Positions 29,393-38,056 of a stretch of 51,918 bases of DNA are shown piece by piece (the first letter of the stretch is position 1; every line of letters begins with the position of its first letter). Source of the stretch: a virus. The notes beneath the pieces are model-generated. The model saw only the letters and a list, made by a program, of their open reading frames with translations, ran no database searches and was not told the DNA's origin. Where the stretch lies: IMG/VR virus record IMGVR_UViG_3300006920_000057, positions 1 to 51,918 of that record; one strand, given 5' to 3'. The position numbers and the translations under genes were made by a program.

Positions 29393-30093
29393 GTGATCTC
29401 TGTGTTTTGATTTTGATTTAAAATTTTATTTATCTGATTGAATACGCCGCCACTGTTCCACTCTGAGTCTGTATAAGCAGCAAAGGCAGGATGTATGGTG
29501 AACATTTTGTAATTGTTAACTGGTACCATCTTGGCCCACTCCTTGGCGTCCTTACCCATGAAAACATAGATGAGTCCTGAATTATAATGAGCGAGCATAT
29601 CAAACAAGAAAGCCATGAAAGGTTTCCATAGTTCAGCATGTGTACCTGGGTTACCTATCTGAGTTGTCAATGACGTATTCAACATTAACACTCCTTGGTT
29701 AGACCATCTCTTCAGATCAGGATCCCACCTCATCCCATCAGGATAGACTGTGCGTTCTAGTTCTTTGAATATGTGTTGTAGAGATGACTGTACCTTGTCG
29801 GTGTTAGCACAAGAGAATGCGATACCATCCGCTATACCAGCACCACAATAGGGTTCAGTATTAACTATGATAACTTTCAGCTCTTCATAAGGACACTCTT
29901 GAAATCCTCTGAAGACTTGTTTCAGCACTGGTGTAAATTTCTTACCACTGCCTGACTCTGCAACTAGATACTCTAGCACAGATTTAAAATCTTCACTAAG
30001 AAGAAACGTTTTAAGTTTATCTCCCCAGCCCGACGGCTTGAGATATTTGTCGTACAACGTCTGTTGCATTATGGGTATGTTGACTGTGGTCAT
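29386..30093 (-). CDS. Uracil-DNA glycosylase, family 1-like, with altered active-site loop
   Basis: 235 residues. The canonical GQDPYHGPG loop appears as VNTEPYCGAG (E80, P81, Y82, C83), so the catalytic Asp is Glu and the His is Cys. The uracil-stacking Phe (F93 in GIAFSC), the Asn in LMLNTSLT (N139) and the His in TIHPAF (H201) are kept. It should recognise uracil in DNA; the Asp-to-Glu change may reduce or alter cleavage. It is transcribed divergently from the small gene at 30121. Confidence 0.8.
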   Translation of the reverse strand: MTTVNIPIMQQTLYDKYLKPSGWGDKLKTFLLSEDFKSVLEYLVAESGSGKKFTPVLKQVFRGFQECPYEELKVIIVNTEPYCGAGIADGIAFSCANTDKVQSSLQHIFKELERTVYPDGMRWDPDLKRWSNQGVLMLNTSLTTQIGNPGTHAELWKPFMAFLFDMLAHYNSGLIYVFMGKDAKEWAKMVPVNNYKMFTIHPAFAAYTDSEWNSGGVFNQINKILNQNQNTEITW

Positions 30094-30108
30094 ATTAAAT
30101 AAATTTTG

Positions 30109-30116
30109 TAAGTTTG
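30109..30116 (+). promoter_or_regulatory. Bacteroidota-type -7 box for a leaderless transcript
   Basis: TAAGTTTG matches TAnnTTTG and ends only 4 bases before ATG 30121. With the usual distance to the transcription start, the mRNA would begin at or within a base or two of the start codon. The -33 region is not a clear match. Confidence 0.55.
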
Positions 30117-30120
30117 CTGT

Positions 30121-30450
30121 ATGAGTAAAGATAATACAGAAGGTTTAGATCTCGAGAAAGAAGTGGGTACAATTCCATTTGAATCAGTAATAAATATTCA
30201 AGTGAGCGGATTCTTCTACGGGCGCATCATTGCTCTACTTACAGCCTTTGGTAATAATCACGGCATTGATGTGATTAAGATGACTGAAGAGTTAAAGACT
30301 CGCGAGCCTATAAACAATGATGAGTATAACTTCATAACCCTCATAAGTTTATGCTCTGAGATTGAAGCCAAAGCTCAAGCTCAAGGTATCATGGTTAACA
30401 AACCTCTCAAAGAATTTATGACCGCAATGGAAAATGACCCCGAAAGTTAA
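30121..30450 (+). CDS. Hypothetical protein, lone + strand gene
   Basis: 109 acidic residues with alternating helical and hydrophobic segments. It is divergent from the uracil-DNA glycosylase, separated by 27 bp, and convergent with 30416-30832, with a 35-bp tail overlap. It has its own -7 box. The isolated reverse orientation suggests separate timing from the flanking operons. Confidence 0.7.
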   Translation: MSKDNTEGLDLEKEVGTIPFESVINIQVSGFFYGRIIALLTAFGNNHGIDVIKMTEELKTREPINNDEYNFITLISLCSEIEAKAQAQGIMVNKPLKEFMTAMENDPES

Positions 30451-30832
30451 TGTTAACGTTCTCTCCAACTTCTATTATTGTTTCAATTACGCCGCCCAAC
30501 TCTTGGACAGAACAATCAGCAAATGATTTAACGTAACCATCAGACGTCAAGTCACCGATCGCTAGACCGGATCTTCTTTTGATCTCCTTTTTCATCTCTT
30601 CAAAAGTATAACCAATCTCATTGGCTAACTCTTTAATGCAGGCGTGGATCTTTGCCAGTTGAGGTTTAGTTCCGCTAGAATCAATTGACTCCAGGAACTC
30701 ATCTACTTCTTGGCCCTCCTCCAGACCTTTCATGAACTCATTGTAAATTGCAAGATCCCCCTGGCTTTTAAAGACCAGTTGGTTCCCGCGCTTTACTCTT
30801 CGTACACTCAGGATATTATGTTTACCGCTCAT
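30416..30832 (-). CDS. Conserved phage hypothetical protein
   Basis: 138 residues. The segment KPQLAKIHACIKELANEIGYTFEEMKKEIKRR, in pieces, and the later SFADCSVQELGGVIETI look like a phage recombination accessory protein (a NinB-like pattern), which I cannot confirm. It overlaps the endolysin start by 4 bp. Confidence 0.6.
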   Translation of the reverse strand: MSGKHNILSVRRVKRGNQLVFKSQGDLAIYNEFMKGLEEGQEVDEFLESIDSSGTKPQLAKIHACIKELANEIGYTFEEMKKEIKRRSGLAIGDLTSDGYVKSFADCSVQELGGVIETIIEVGENVNINFRGHFPLRS

Positions 30833-31284
30833 ACGCTAAGTGATTTGAGATGGGATACATATAGATCACCATCTTGTGCATAACCTACGTTAATGAGGAA
30901 GGTGTAGTAATCACCCTCCTTGTAACGCTTCTTCTGCCATTTTTTATAGTACACTACACTCGCCTGCCATGTATCAAATTTCAGATAACCTTTAGGGTTA
31001 CCCTCACTGACCCATGACTTGTGTCTAAAGCCGAACAAGTTATTGTATCTCCTAGAACAATTGTCACACTTATACCACCCGGTTTCCCAGATGGATTGGC
31101 GTAAGACTATGTTAGGATGTTTGATGCCTTGTTCTTCTATTTCCGTTCTGACACTGTCTACCATTGCTATAGTATGAGGATCAGATGGCATTGCTGCCCT
31201 TGCGATTGAGCTGAATACTATAATCATGAATAAGATTATAATTCCAAGGCCCTGGTACCGTTCAAATAAATCACGTGCTTTCAT
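30829..31284 (-). CDS. Endolysin, glucosaminidase-type with N-terminal membrane signal
   Basis: 151 residues. An N-terminal hydrophobic segment (about 12-30, ending in IARA) can act as a signal or signal-anchor. The domain that follows has RQSIWETGWYKC (E67 the likely acid catalyst), YNNLFGFR and a W-K-K-W/YKEGDYYTFL block, the pattern of FlgJ/N-acetylglucosaminidase-type muramidases. It would cleave peptidoglycan in the periplasm. Its start overlaps the stop of a tiny membrane gene upstream. Confidence 0.85.
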   Translation of the reverse strand: MKARDLFERYQGLGIIILFMIIVFSSIARAAMPSDPHTIAMVDSVRTEIEEQGIKHPNIVLRQSIWETGWYKCDNCSRRYNNLFGFRHKSWVSEGNPKGYLKFDTWQASVVYYKKWQKKRYKEGDYYTFLINVGYAQDGDLYVSHLKSLSV

Positions 31285-31376
31285 TTTTTGAAATGTTTAA
31301 TGAGCTTATCTATCCCGATGATTGCTCCACCTATCAGGAGGAATGCAATCAAACCTAATGTGAATAACATAAGCAT
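31281..31376 (-). CDS. 31-residue membrane peptide next to the endolysin
   Basis: One hydrophobic segment (about residues 3-21) with a basic tail (IDKLIKHFKK). It ends in an ATGA overlap with the endolysin start, so translation is coupled. It could be a small holin-like or pinholin-like partner, but this is inferred only from size and position. Confidence 0.55.
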   Translation of the reverse strand: MLMLFTLGLIAFLLIGGAIIGIDKLIKHFKK

Positions 31377-31393
31377 TTGTTTTTGGTTAATAA

Positions 31394-31522
31394 TTATTCT
31401 GGTAGATAATTCTCCAGAACCTCTTTAGGACACAAGAGCAACATCTCAAAGATTGCTGTCTCATCTCCATTACGCAAATCATTTTTGATTTCTTCAATGA
31501 CTGCTTCTACTAGGTCTTCCAT
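31394..31522 (-). CDS. 42-residue acidic protein
   Basis: MEDLVEAVIEEIKNDLRNG is followed by ETAIFEMLLLCPKEVLENYL. This is a two-helix design that I recall from short conserved phage proteins. It lies 9 bp after the PAPS-reductase-like gene. Function unknown. Confidence 0.6.
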   Translation of the reverse strand: MEDLVEAVIEEIKNDLRNGDETAIFEMLLLCPKEVLENYLPE

Positions 31523-31531
31523 CTTTTTAAA

Positions 31532-32491
31532 TTATGTAGGACCACAGCTCTCCCCGAATGCTCCGGCAGGCATGACCCAATGGTTAGTAAATATTGATAG
31601 ATTGTACTCATAACTTGTTGCTACATCAACCATGAAGTCATTCATAGTTTCATAAGGTACACCCTCATCTCTCAAAGTAGCCAAGTCTTTTTTGCGTTTC
31701 ATGGTGCAACCAAAATCTTTTTCTAGGTTGATCATCCACTCACCCTGATTAGGGCTTATCTTGAACGCGCTGGCAAACTGATTAGCATTACCAAATATAC
31801 AAAATTTGCAGGACACTCTACCCCATCCGAGGTAGTAAGCAGGGTGAGGACGCACTTGATTACGTTCCATTATGTCCCATACTTCCTGTTCTTTCCAGTC
31901 ACGGATAGGACGCCATCTATCTACAAGGCGTTTCTTCTTCCCATCTCTACCATCAGCACGATCCGGTTCAAGTACTGCGTACTTACCACGAGCTGGTGAT
32001 TCTTCTCCTCTCTCACCTGAGATAACTAATGTGCTAGAGTTATTGAACCTGTCCTGGTTACGTATTGCTGAGGATCCAACATCTATCTTGAGATAGGCGC
32101 TGCACCATCTTGTCCTAAGGTCCGCAGTAATTTGCGGAAACTTACGACGGGTGTTAGGTTTACCCTTACCACCTACTTGGTCTACTGTACCATCAGGTAA
32201 CTCAAACTTTGTAGGAGCAGTGGCTTCATTGTTGCGGAGCATTTCTCTAAGAAACCCTCCCTCTTTCCAGGAGAAATAGATCGGTACGCCGAATGCTGCC
32301 GCTACTTTACGACAGTAATCCGGTGTACATTCCCAATCCATAAAGACTTTGTCAGACTCACGTCCGTCAATGTCATGGTGCCACAGCTCTATCTTCTCTT
32401 TTGGTACACCAATTTCTAATAGGTGTAAGAAGCAGGCCATGGAATCTTTTCCTCCTGAGAAAGCTACAATGTATGTATCATACTGTAGCAT
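31532..32491 (-). CDS. PAPS reductase/adenine-nucleotide alpha-hydrolase family protein
   Basis: 319 residues. The PP-loop is SGGKDS (12-17). Later Cys residues (RWCSAYLK, SCKFCIFGN and a terminal ESCGPT) could hold an iron-sulfur cluster. Phage members have been proposed to take part in sulfur or DNA/RNA modification. The absence of other Dnd-like genes here makes DNA phosphorothioation unproven. It overlaps the ligase gene by 14 bp. Confidence 0.8.
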   Translation of the reverse strand: MLQYDTYIVAFSGGKDSMACFLHLLEIGVPKEKIELWHHDIDGRESDKVFMDWECTPDYCRKVAAAFGVPIYFSWKEGGFLREMLRNNEATAPTKFELPDGTVDQVGGKGKPNTRRKFPQITADLRTRWCSAYLKIDVGSSAIRNQDRFNNSSTLVISGERGEESPARGKYAVLEPDRADGRDGKKKRLVDRWRPIRDWKEQEVWDIMERNQVRPHPAYYLGWGRVSCKFCIFGNANQFASAFKISPNQGEWMINLEKDFGCTMKRKKDLATLRDEGVPYETMNDFMVDVATSYEYNLSIFTNHWVMPAGAFGESCGPT

Positions 32492-33533
32492 GCTTAGGTG
32501 CTTTTAGTTTATCAATAAGACACTCTCTCATGTCCACATCATCTCTTACACCTAACAATACTGGTTGGTATAAAGATCCGCCTGGGTTGTAGTAGAGATA
32601 CTTGACCTCAACGATATCTCCCACAGCAGGTGTTACCTGATTGGGATATACTGTTACGTTACCCACATCAATCAAGTCATTGTCATCATAGACATCCAAG
32701 CTGATTGAATTCTTAGTAGGGTGATGACCAGAAACAATACAGGAAGCTGTCTCATAGAACTTACATTTGAACTGAGCTCCACCTGAAGCAGGTCTGCCTG
32801 GTGAATAAGGTGCGTCAATAAGTTTGAACACCACTCCTTCAGCACGCTCTTTGAGTAATCTATTCCACATCTCATGTTTAGCTTGCGTTGTGAACGCTGT
32901 CTCAACGGGTATAAGATGTTGATTGTATTCCAGCTTAGCTTTTAAACTTGCATACCTTTCTTCATAATGAAGATTAGGTTTTGTCAAGTCATCAAAGATC
33001 ATGATCTGATCACCCATGTCTTCACCGTCCATTACATACGAACCGCCGATGACTCCGTGACATGCTTTTTCAATAGAGGGATGTAAGGCAACCTTAACTC
33101 CTTTCTTGTTAGCACCGACCACGCCGTCCCTTGACTTCTTGATCATACGTCTTCTTCCATCATACTTCTCCTGCATACAATAGTCAGGATTGAAAATGAA
33201 ATCTTTCATGAATGTTGCAGCATCACGATCCGTTTCATTTAGAAGCTGAGGTCTTAGCCCGGTGTCTTCTTTATCTACTACCGCTATTGAACCTGAAACA
33301 CCATCAGCCTTATAGCCCTTAGCCATCTTTGACTTGACTAGTTTTTCATAAGCAGCGAGTGCTTTATCATAACTTACTGGTGTCTTGGTTTTAGTTCCTG
33401 TAGTGAGAGCATTACCTCTCCTACCGTATGCAAAATTAACAAGCCATCCATCAGGAGTTTCTATTAGTTCTGCTTGGTATACTTTATCCGAGGCGCCTTC
33501 TTGAAAGCGTAGCTCAATGTTCTGATTGCTCAT
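32478..33533 (-). CDS. ATP-dependent DNA ligase fused to an N-terminal WGR domain
   Basis: 351 residues from ATG 33533, chosen because the WGR domain then starts normally. Residues 1-75 are a WGR domain (FAYGRRG at 35-41 with flanking pattern). The ligase core follows: motif I KYDGRR (K123 the adenylated lysine), MDGEDMG, EGVVFKLIDAPYSPGR (motif IV) and FKCKFYE (motif V). WGR domains bind DNA ends or nicks in PARPs, so this fusion may guide the ligase. A separate WGR gene lies just upstream. Confidence 0.88.
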   Translation of the reverse strand: MSNQNIELRFQEGASDKVYQAELIETPDGWLVNFAYGRRGNALTTGTKTKTPVSYDKALAAYEKLVKSKMAKGYKADGVSGSIAVVDKEDTGLRPQLLNETDRDAATFMKDFIFNPDYCMQEKYDGRRRMIKKSRDGVVGANKKGVKVALHPSIEKACHGVIGGSYVMDGEDMGDQIMIFDDLTKPNLHYEERYASLKAKLEYNQHLIPVETAFTTQAKHEMWNRLLKERAEGVVFKLIDAPYSPGRPASGGAQFKCKFYETASCIVSGHHPTKNSISLDVYDDNDLIDVGNVTVYPNQVTPAVGDIVEVKYLYYNPGGSLYQPVLLGVRDDVDMRECLIDKLKAPKHATV

Positions 33534-33786
33534 GGTATTCTTCATTAAGTTTATCATTAATACTTGCAACAGGGTGAAAGAATAACTTCAGTCTGTTCCA
33601 TTCCTTACGTGTCAGCTTGATGATGTAGAATTTAACTACATCCTGTTCACGTTTGAGCTGCTCTTTAGCAGCTTCAATCTGCGACTTGCTGTGACCTTCA
33701 TGTGTATAAAGTTCAAAGCGTGCGCCTTGCGGGCCAGTGACATACCAGTCATACTTAATCCCATTATCGGTTACGTCAGCGATCAT
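33514..33786 (-). CDS. Hypothetical protein between the two WGR genes
   Basis: 90 residues; beta-rich start, then a basic helical segment. Overlaps the ligase start by 20 bp and the WGR gene by 4 bp. It is probably co-translated with both; no family recognised. Confidence 0.65.
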   Translation of the reverse strand: MIADVTDNGIKYDWYVTGPQGARFELYTHEGHSKSQIEAAKEQLKREQDVVKFYIIKLTRKEWNRLKLFFHPVASINDKLNEEYHEQSEH

Positions 33787-34019
33787 TGATCAACGTATCC
33801 TTTCTTACGCTTCTTGCGCTCAAGATCTTCAAAGATATCTAGCGCTTTAGCGTATGATGTTGGAGCATCCGGTTTACAATAACGGTTGTTGGCATTCCAT
33901 CTGCCACCGTATACAATCTTTACGAGGAACTTATCCTCAACAGGTATGAGATCCATCTCATACACTTTGTCTGAACGCCCCTCTCGGAACTCCAGACGTA
34001 CTGATTTCTCTAGACTCAT
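33783..34019 (-). CDS. Stand-alone WGR domain protein
   Basis: 78 residues, essentially one WGR domain (VRLEFREGRSDKVYEMDL, then VKIVYGGRWNA) with a Lys/Arg-rich C-terminus. The pattern matches residues 5-75 of the adjacent ligase, so the two may be related by duplication. Possible roles are DNA nick or end recognition with the ligase. Confidence 0.8.
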   Translation of the reverse strand: MSLEKSVRLEFREGRSDKVYEMDLIPVEDKFLVKIVYGGRWNANNRYCKPDAPTSYAKALDIFEDLERKKRKKGYVDQ

Positions 34020-34420
34020 TTCTTTTCAAATTTGAATAGCCCCCAGAGGATTGAGAATGAAACACCCGACTTGCCTTTCTTCTTAGGCTTCTTCTTAAAG
34101 AAAGAGCGCTTAGGTTTTGGCTTACTCTTCCGCTTCTCTCTGTATTCAAGAGCTAGTGCTGTAGTCTTGTCCATGATAGACTTTGCTACAATACGGCTTG
34201 ACGGATCAAAAGATTTCAATATGATGTAGCTGTTCTTACCTTGTTTGGCAAGGATCCCGAGATCAATTAGAGCTCGAGGTATATACCCTTGATTGGAACA
34301 TCTCTTAGACAACTCAACTAGATTTAATTTAGTGAAGTTGTCTTCATTTAACTTCTTTGTTAATTGGTTGAGCAGCTCAAGGTGGCGCTCCATTTGACTT
34401 AGTACTTTTTCCTTTTTCAT
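34016..34420 (-). CDS. Basic hypothetical protein, possible winged helix
   Basis: 134 residues. The N-terminal half resembles a small helix-turn-helix (LVELSKRCSNQGYIPRALIDLGIL). The C-terminus is extremely Lys-rich (KPKPKRSFFKKKPKKKGK), likely for nucleic-acid binding. Confidence 0.65.
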   Translation of the reverse strand: MKKEKVLSQMERHLELLNQLTKKLNEDNFTKLNLVELSKRCSNQGYIPRALIDLGILAKQGKNSYIILKSFDPSSRIVAKSIMDKTTALALEYREKRKSKPKPKRSFFKKKPKKKGKSGVSFSILWGLFKFEKK

Positions 34421-34490
34421 AATTAGTATTTTAAATTAACACAATAAACGTGACTCATCTTGTATTCCCTGAGTTCAGCATATGGTGATT

Positions 34491-34721
34491 TTACTCACCC
34501 GGCTTGCTTATTAATACCATGTTACACACATGACCATCAGACCAGCGAGGACTTGGTGGTGCCTTATCTTCTGAGGTGTAGTAATTGGTTTCACACTCCG
34601 TACATCTGAAGTGATTCTTTCTTGCTTTGAAGTCTGCAGTGTCCAAGACACCATCTTCATTCTTCTTCTTGGCCTTGTGATTCTTCACAATCTTCGAGGC
34701 TCCCTTTTTCTTGTAAGTCAT
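34491..34721 (-). CDS. Small zinc-ribbon-like protein
   Basis: 76 residues from ATG 34721 (overlapping the gene upstream by 65 bp). The C-terminal half has CTECETNYYTSEDKAPP and a later HVC, a possible zinc-binding set of the CxxC...HxC type. The N-terminus is Lys-rich. Unknown function. Confidence 0.6.
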   Translation of the reverse strand: MTYKKKGASKIVKNHKAKKKNEDGVLDTADFKARKNHFRCTECETNYYTSEDKAPPSPRWSDGHVCNMVLISKPGE

Positions 34722-34950
34722 ACGCGGTTTTGAATGCGTCAAGCATACCAAGGTTGTAAGCGTAGTTGCTGTCTGGAGTTTCCATATCACGAGAGAAACC
34801 AAACTCTTTCTCAAAACTTTCAATGAGTGTTGCCTTAGCAATCACTGCACCCTCAAGTGTTTCATAGTTGGTTGAACTGATGTTAGGAATTGTTCTTTCA
34901 GCGGCCCACTTGCCTTCCATATACTGACTGTTTGTTTTTATATTTGCCAT
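34657..34950 (-). CDS. Hypothetical protein
   Basis: 97 residues, mixed composition with an acidic C-terminus. Overlaps the zinc-ribbon gene. No motif recognised. Confidence 0.6.
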   Translation of the reverse strand: MANIKTNSQYMEGKWAAERTIPNISSTNYETLEGAVIAKATLIESFEKEFGFSRDMETPDSNYAYNLGMLDAFKTAYDLQEKGSLEDCEESQGQEEE

Positions 34951-34951
34951 A

Positions 34952-35134
34952 TTATCCGAGATCTATTTCTGCATACTTGGTAAGGATCCAATAACCCTTA
35001 CCAATATACATTACATAATTGTTTACGGCTACGTCTCCTAGCTTCCAAGTGATGTTTTCATCAAAGGTAAGTTTAAATTTATCTTTGCGGAAAACATACA
35101 CCCTCCACCACCAATACTTTAACAAGGTGCCCAT
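34952..35134 (-). CDS. Hypothetical 60-residue protein
   Basis: Trp/Tyr-rich small protein (YWWWRVYVFRKDKFKL start), with beta-type alternation. It starts inside the end of 35119-35673 (16-bp overlap), the usual style of this operon. Confidence 0.6.
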   Translation of the reverse strand: MGTLLKYWWWRVYVFRKDKFKLTFDENITWKLGDVAVNNYVMYIGKGYWILTKYAEIDLG

Positions 35135-35673
35135 CCTACAAATGTATACGAGCCTTGACGCTCACGTGATGACTTCTTGTATGCGATTGTAGCACAAATT
35201 TGATTGCCTTCTACTAAGATTTTATTAACTCTTATCTTAATAGCAGAACCGCTAGGATTCTTTTCAACATAAGCTCTAGCTTTTTTGATACACTCTGTTT
35301 GTGTATCAGCTGTAGCTACAACAGAGTCTCCGTAATCAACAGCTTCATATACTGTTTTCCATTTACGAGTACCATGCTGAGGCATGTTGTTCACGACTGA
35401 CTTAATCTTGTTTGCATTACCAACAGGATCTTGAGTGCAATACCCAATGACATCTCGCTTATTTGTGTAATCAAGAATGGCCTCATGAAAGTGATCATCC
35501 TCAGGATAATTACTTCTCTTGTTTGTCCAATCACCTGTTAACTCACAATTGTTTATGGCACCGGAATAACCTTCCTGGTGTCCATAATAATCATTAGCTT
35601 CTTCTACTGCATTGTTGAATGCATCACGCATGTTCTTACCACGCGCGCTTACTACTATACTTTGAGCTCCCAT
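35119..35673 (-). CDS. Conserved phage hypothetical protein
   Basis: 184 residues. The start SIVVSARGKNMRDAFNNAVEEA, followed by YYGHQEGYSGAINNC, is a pattern I recall from several phage proteins of unknown role. A second half resembles the first in secondary-structure pattern (TADTQTECIKKARAYVEK). No catalytic residues identified. Confidence 0.65.
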   Translation of the reverse strand: MGAQSIVVSARGKNMRDAFNNAVEEANDYYGHQEGYSGAINNCELTGDWTNKRSNYPEDDHFHEAILDYTNKRDVIGYCTQDPVGNANKIKSVVNNMPQHGTRKWKTVYEAVDYGDSVVATADTQTECIKKARAYVEKNPSGSAIKIRVNKILVEGNQICATIAYKKSSRERQGSYTFVGWAPC

Positions 35674-35963
35674 TATTCTTCTTCATTTGTTGAATGACCT
35701 TTGGTATAACCTTCAGGATTCCATTCAGGATTAGTACTGTGTGAAGTTATGAACTGCTCTTTCTCTGCAGCTGCTGCTCTCAGTTCCACATGAAACTGCT
35801 CTTCACTTCTTTTGTCTGCTGAAGCATCCGCCTCACCAATGTGTTGAAAGTTTTCATCACATCCAAACCAGTGAACAATAACTCCATTGTCACCTGGTAT
35901 GGTTTCTACTTGTAAATACTTTGACCCTTGTTCTGTGGGTATTATTAACGATGTTAGTGCCAT
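35673..35963 (-). CDS. Hypothetical protein
   Basis: 96 residues; beta-rich first half, Glu-rich tail. Shares one base with the gene downstream. Unknown function. Confidence 0.6.
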   Translation of the reverse strand: MALTSLIIPTEQGSKYLQVETIPGDNGVIVHWFGCDENFQHIGEADASADKRSEEQFHVELRAAAAEKEQFITSHSTNPEWNPEGYTKGHSTNEEE

Positions 35964-35964
35964 A

Positions 35965-36564
35965 CTATTTTATTGTTTTATTGAGCCACTTTTCCATTTC
36001 TTTATAGCTCACGCCATTTACTCCCTTCTTATACGCTTCCATTGCTATTAGCTTGGTGGTAGAGGAATTCATGATGCGCTTGCGTTTGACTTTGGTGGCT
36101 TGTTTAGGTTCTTTTTTTGTCAGGATTATCTGTGCTGTCACGTTCTTATTACAGCAGTCTTCACACACAGGCTGACGCTTGTGTCCAATGAATTGACTAG
36201 TGCATAAAGAACATTCATTCATGTAATTCCCGGATACAAATCTAGCAGGATTTAACTTAAAGGTTACTACCTTATCAGTGTTTACCTCACCAGACTTAAT
36301 GGATTTCTTCCACTGGTTAAATTTGAGGGGGTATTGCTTAGCGTTTCCGTCACGGACTACTAAAGTACATAGTTTCATAGTAGGGCATAGAGCACCTGTC
36401 CAATCTCCAGCTACAACCCATCTCCCATCAGGATCCATGTGTTCAACTGTAACTATACCTACTGCTTTACCTAGGTTACCAAGGACTGCAATAGTCCCTG
36501 CCTCAATTGTTTTTACATCAACTGGCTTAAGTGTAACCTCACCTTCCATCTCCACGTATGGCAT
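35965..36564 (-). CDS. Hypothetical protein with a Cys4 zinc-finger-like motif
   Basis: 199 residues from ATG 36564; ATG 36627 and ATG 36549 are in-frame alternatives. A CSLCTSQFIGHKRQPVCEDC segment (near residue 140) is a treble-clef or zinc-ribbon candidate, followed by Lys-rich sequence. The first part is beta-rich. A nucleic-acid binding role is plausible only. Confidence 0.6.
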   Translation of the reverse strand: MPYVEMEGEVTLKPVDVKTIEAGTIAVLGNLGKAVGIVTVEHMDPDGRWVVAGDWTGALCPTMKLCTLVVRDGNAKQYPLKFNQWKKSIKSGEVNTDKVVTFKLNPARFVSGNYMNECSLCTSQFIGHKRQPVCEDCCNKNVTAQIILTKKEPKQATKVKRKRIMNSSTTKLIAMEAYKKGVNGVSYKEMEKWLNKTIK

Positions 36565-36784
36565 CAATGGCCTTTGGGAGTTCAATAAATAGGTAATGGG
36601 ACTTAGGGTCAACGACTCTTTTGACATTACCTTTCTCTGTAAGGATTGGTAAGATCTCACCTCCTCTGTTCTCGAAGCTCTTAACGCGGCAGACTATAAC
36701 CTTGCCGCCGTTAATCTTCTCATCCTGATACTTCTTATGCACTGCGTACATCTGTGAGCCCAGGGCTAATGTTTCATACATCAT
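36539..36784 (-). CDS. Hypothetical 81-residue protein
   Basis: Starts at ATG 36784 or the adjacent ATG 36781. The frame open further upstream runs through the tRNA-like locus and is not coding. No motif recognised. Confidence 0.55.
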   Translation of the reverse strand: MMYETLALGSQMYAVHKKYQDEKINGGKVIVCRVKSFENRGGEILPILTEKGNVKRVVDPKSHYLFIELPKAIDAIRGDGR

Positions 36785-36800
36785 GTTGTTGGTTTTTATT

Positions 36801-36948
36801 TGGGACTGTTGGCAGGATTCGAACCTGCAGGCGCCGGTACGCCATATCTCCATGCCTCTACCGGATTCACGAGGCTGAGCGAAATTAAGTTGCGAGCACA
36901 ACCAGCCGAGACTCATAGTGAATTGTGTTACCAGCCACATCAACAGTC
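36801..36948 (-). tRNA. Atypical tRNA-like gene with oversized anticodon arm
   Basis: Visible on the minus strand: an 8-bp end stem GACTGTTG/CAACAGTC (36941-36948, 36804-36811) that includes a G-1:C73 pair; an encoded CCA (36801-36803); a perfect T arm, GCAGG-TTCGAAT-CCTGC (36812-36828); a D-like arm GTG/CAC; a 6-bp stem ATTCAC/GTGAAT; and a long-variable-arm candidate CCGGTA/TACCGG. The loop of the ATTCAC stem is 47 nt. Counting a 5-bp stem, the arm is about 42 nt larger than a normal 7-nt loop allows. The isotype cannot be read. It sits 1 bp after the helicase stop. Confidence 0.55.
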
Positions 36949-36949
36949 A

Positions 36950-38056
36950 TTAAATTGGATCTATCCATTCTGTTTTGGTTTGGTCAAATCCTGCAATGGC
37001 GTTCTCTACCCATTGCTGATCTACACTATTTACATAGCATAGTATGTGAACAGTAGCAATCTGATCTGGATTAAGTCTAAGAAATCTTCCGAGTTTTTGT
37101 GCTGCTTTTCTATTGTTAGAGTAAGAGTGAAGGATTATTCCTACTTCCAGGTCAGGTACCGTTACTCCCTCACTTAGCTGATCAACAGCACTGAGTTTCA
37201 TAATAGATCCTGTCTTGAATGCATTGAGATTTTCTTCCGCCACTCCTTTAGCCATCCCTGAGTACACACGCTGAGGACATAAGTCATCGGCTTGAGCCTT
37301 AGTGTTAGCAAATACCAAAGTCTTCTTGGTCTGCATAGCTAATAGTTTCTTTGCGTAGTCTACCTTACTAGGCATCTTTTGCAAAGCTTTCATTCTTTGG
37401 ATACGTGCCATCTGCTCCTGCTTAGGAGTTATGGCTGCTTCCAGGCGATCATTCCAGTAACCGTAGTTTCTGACCTCTGAAGTCTTAAAGCTTCCGCCCT
37501 TTTTCATCTTAACTTCAATGGTCGGTTGACCGTTGAGGTAAAGCTTATGGACAAAGATTCTATAATCATTCAGGATGTCATCACCAACGGCGTCATCTGT
37601 GAGATATTCATATACCTTAGGACAGAACTTGTTACACATCTTACCTTTCTCCGTGTTCTTGTGAACAGGATAGGTGCCTGTGAGGCCAAGTATAGTACCA
37701 CCCTTGAGTACGAATTCATCTAACCAGGCTTCATGACTCTCCTTGAGAGAGTGACATTCATCGAGGTAGACTACATCATACGCATCAGGATTCAGTTTGG
37801 TCAACGACCTGTACGTACTGAATTGTATATGAGGAAGCATGTGCTCGAAACCGAAGTCCCGAGCGTCATCTTCCCATGATGTAAATATGCTAGTTCTAGG
37901 AGCTAACACAAGGAACGAGGCTACATCTGTATACCTCTGATCCATGTGCTTTAATCCTAGTACACATTTACCTACACCCATTGAAATCTCTACACCACAC
38001 TGTTGTGAATTGCCTATTGCTTCTAAAGCTTCAGCTTGGATTTCATCTTTATTCAT
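36950..38056 (-). CDS. SF2 DEAD/DEAH helicase (UvsW/RAD25-like)
   Basis: 368 residues. Walker A-like SMGVGKC (25-31), motif II DECH (99-102), LTGTYP (motif III) and a C-terminal motif VI-like QKLGRFLRL. Related phage helicases unwind branched DNA and R-loops. It is the last gene before the tRNA-like locus. Confidence 0.87.
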   Translation of the reverse strand: MNKDEIQAEALEAIGNSQQCGVEISMGVGKCVLGLKHMDQRYTDVASFLVLAPRTSIFTSWEDDARDFGFEHMLPHIQFSTYRSLTKLNPDAYDVVYLDECHSLKESHEAWLDEFVLKGGTILGLTGTYPVHKNTEKGKMCNKFCPKVYEYLTDDAVGDDILNDYRIFVHKLYLNGQPTIEVKMKKGGSFKTSEVRNYGYWNDRLEAAITPKQEQMARIQRMKALQKMPSKVDYAKKLLAMQTKKTLVFANTKAQADDLCPQRVYSGMAKGVAEENLNAFKTGSIMKLSAVDQLSEGVTVPDLEVGIILHSYSNNRKAAQKLGRFLRLNPDQIATVHILCYVNSVDQQWVENAIAGFDQTKTEWIDPI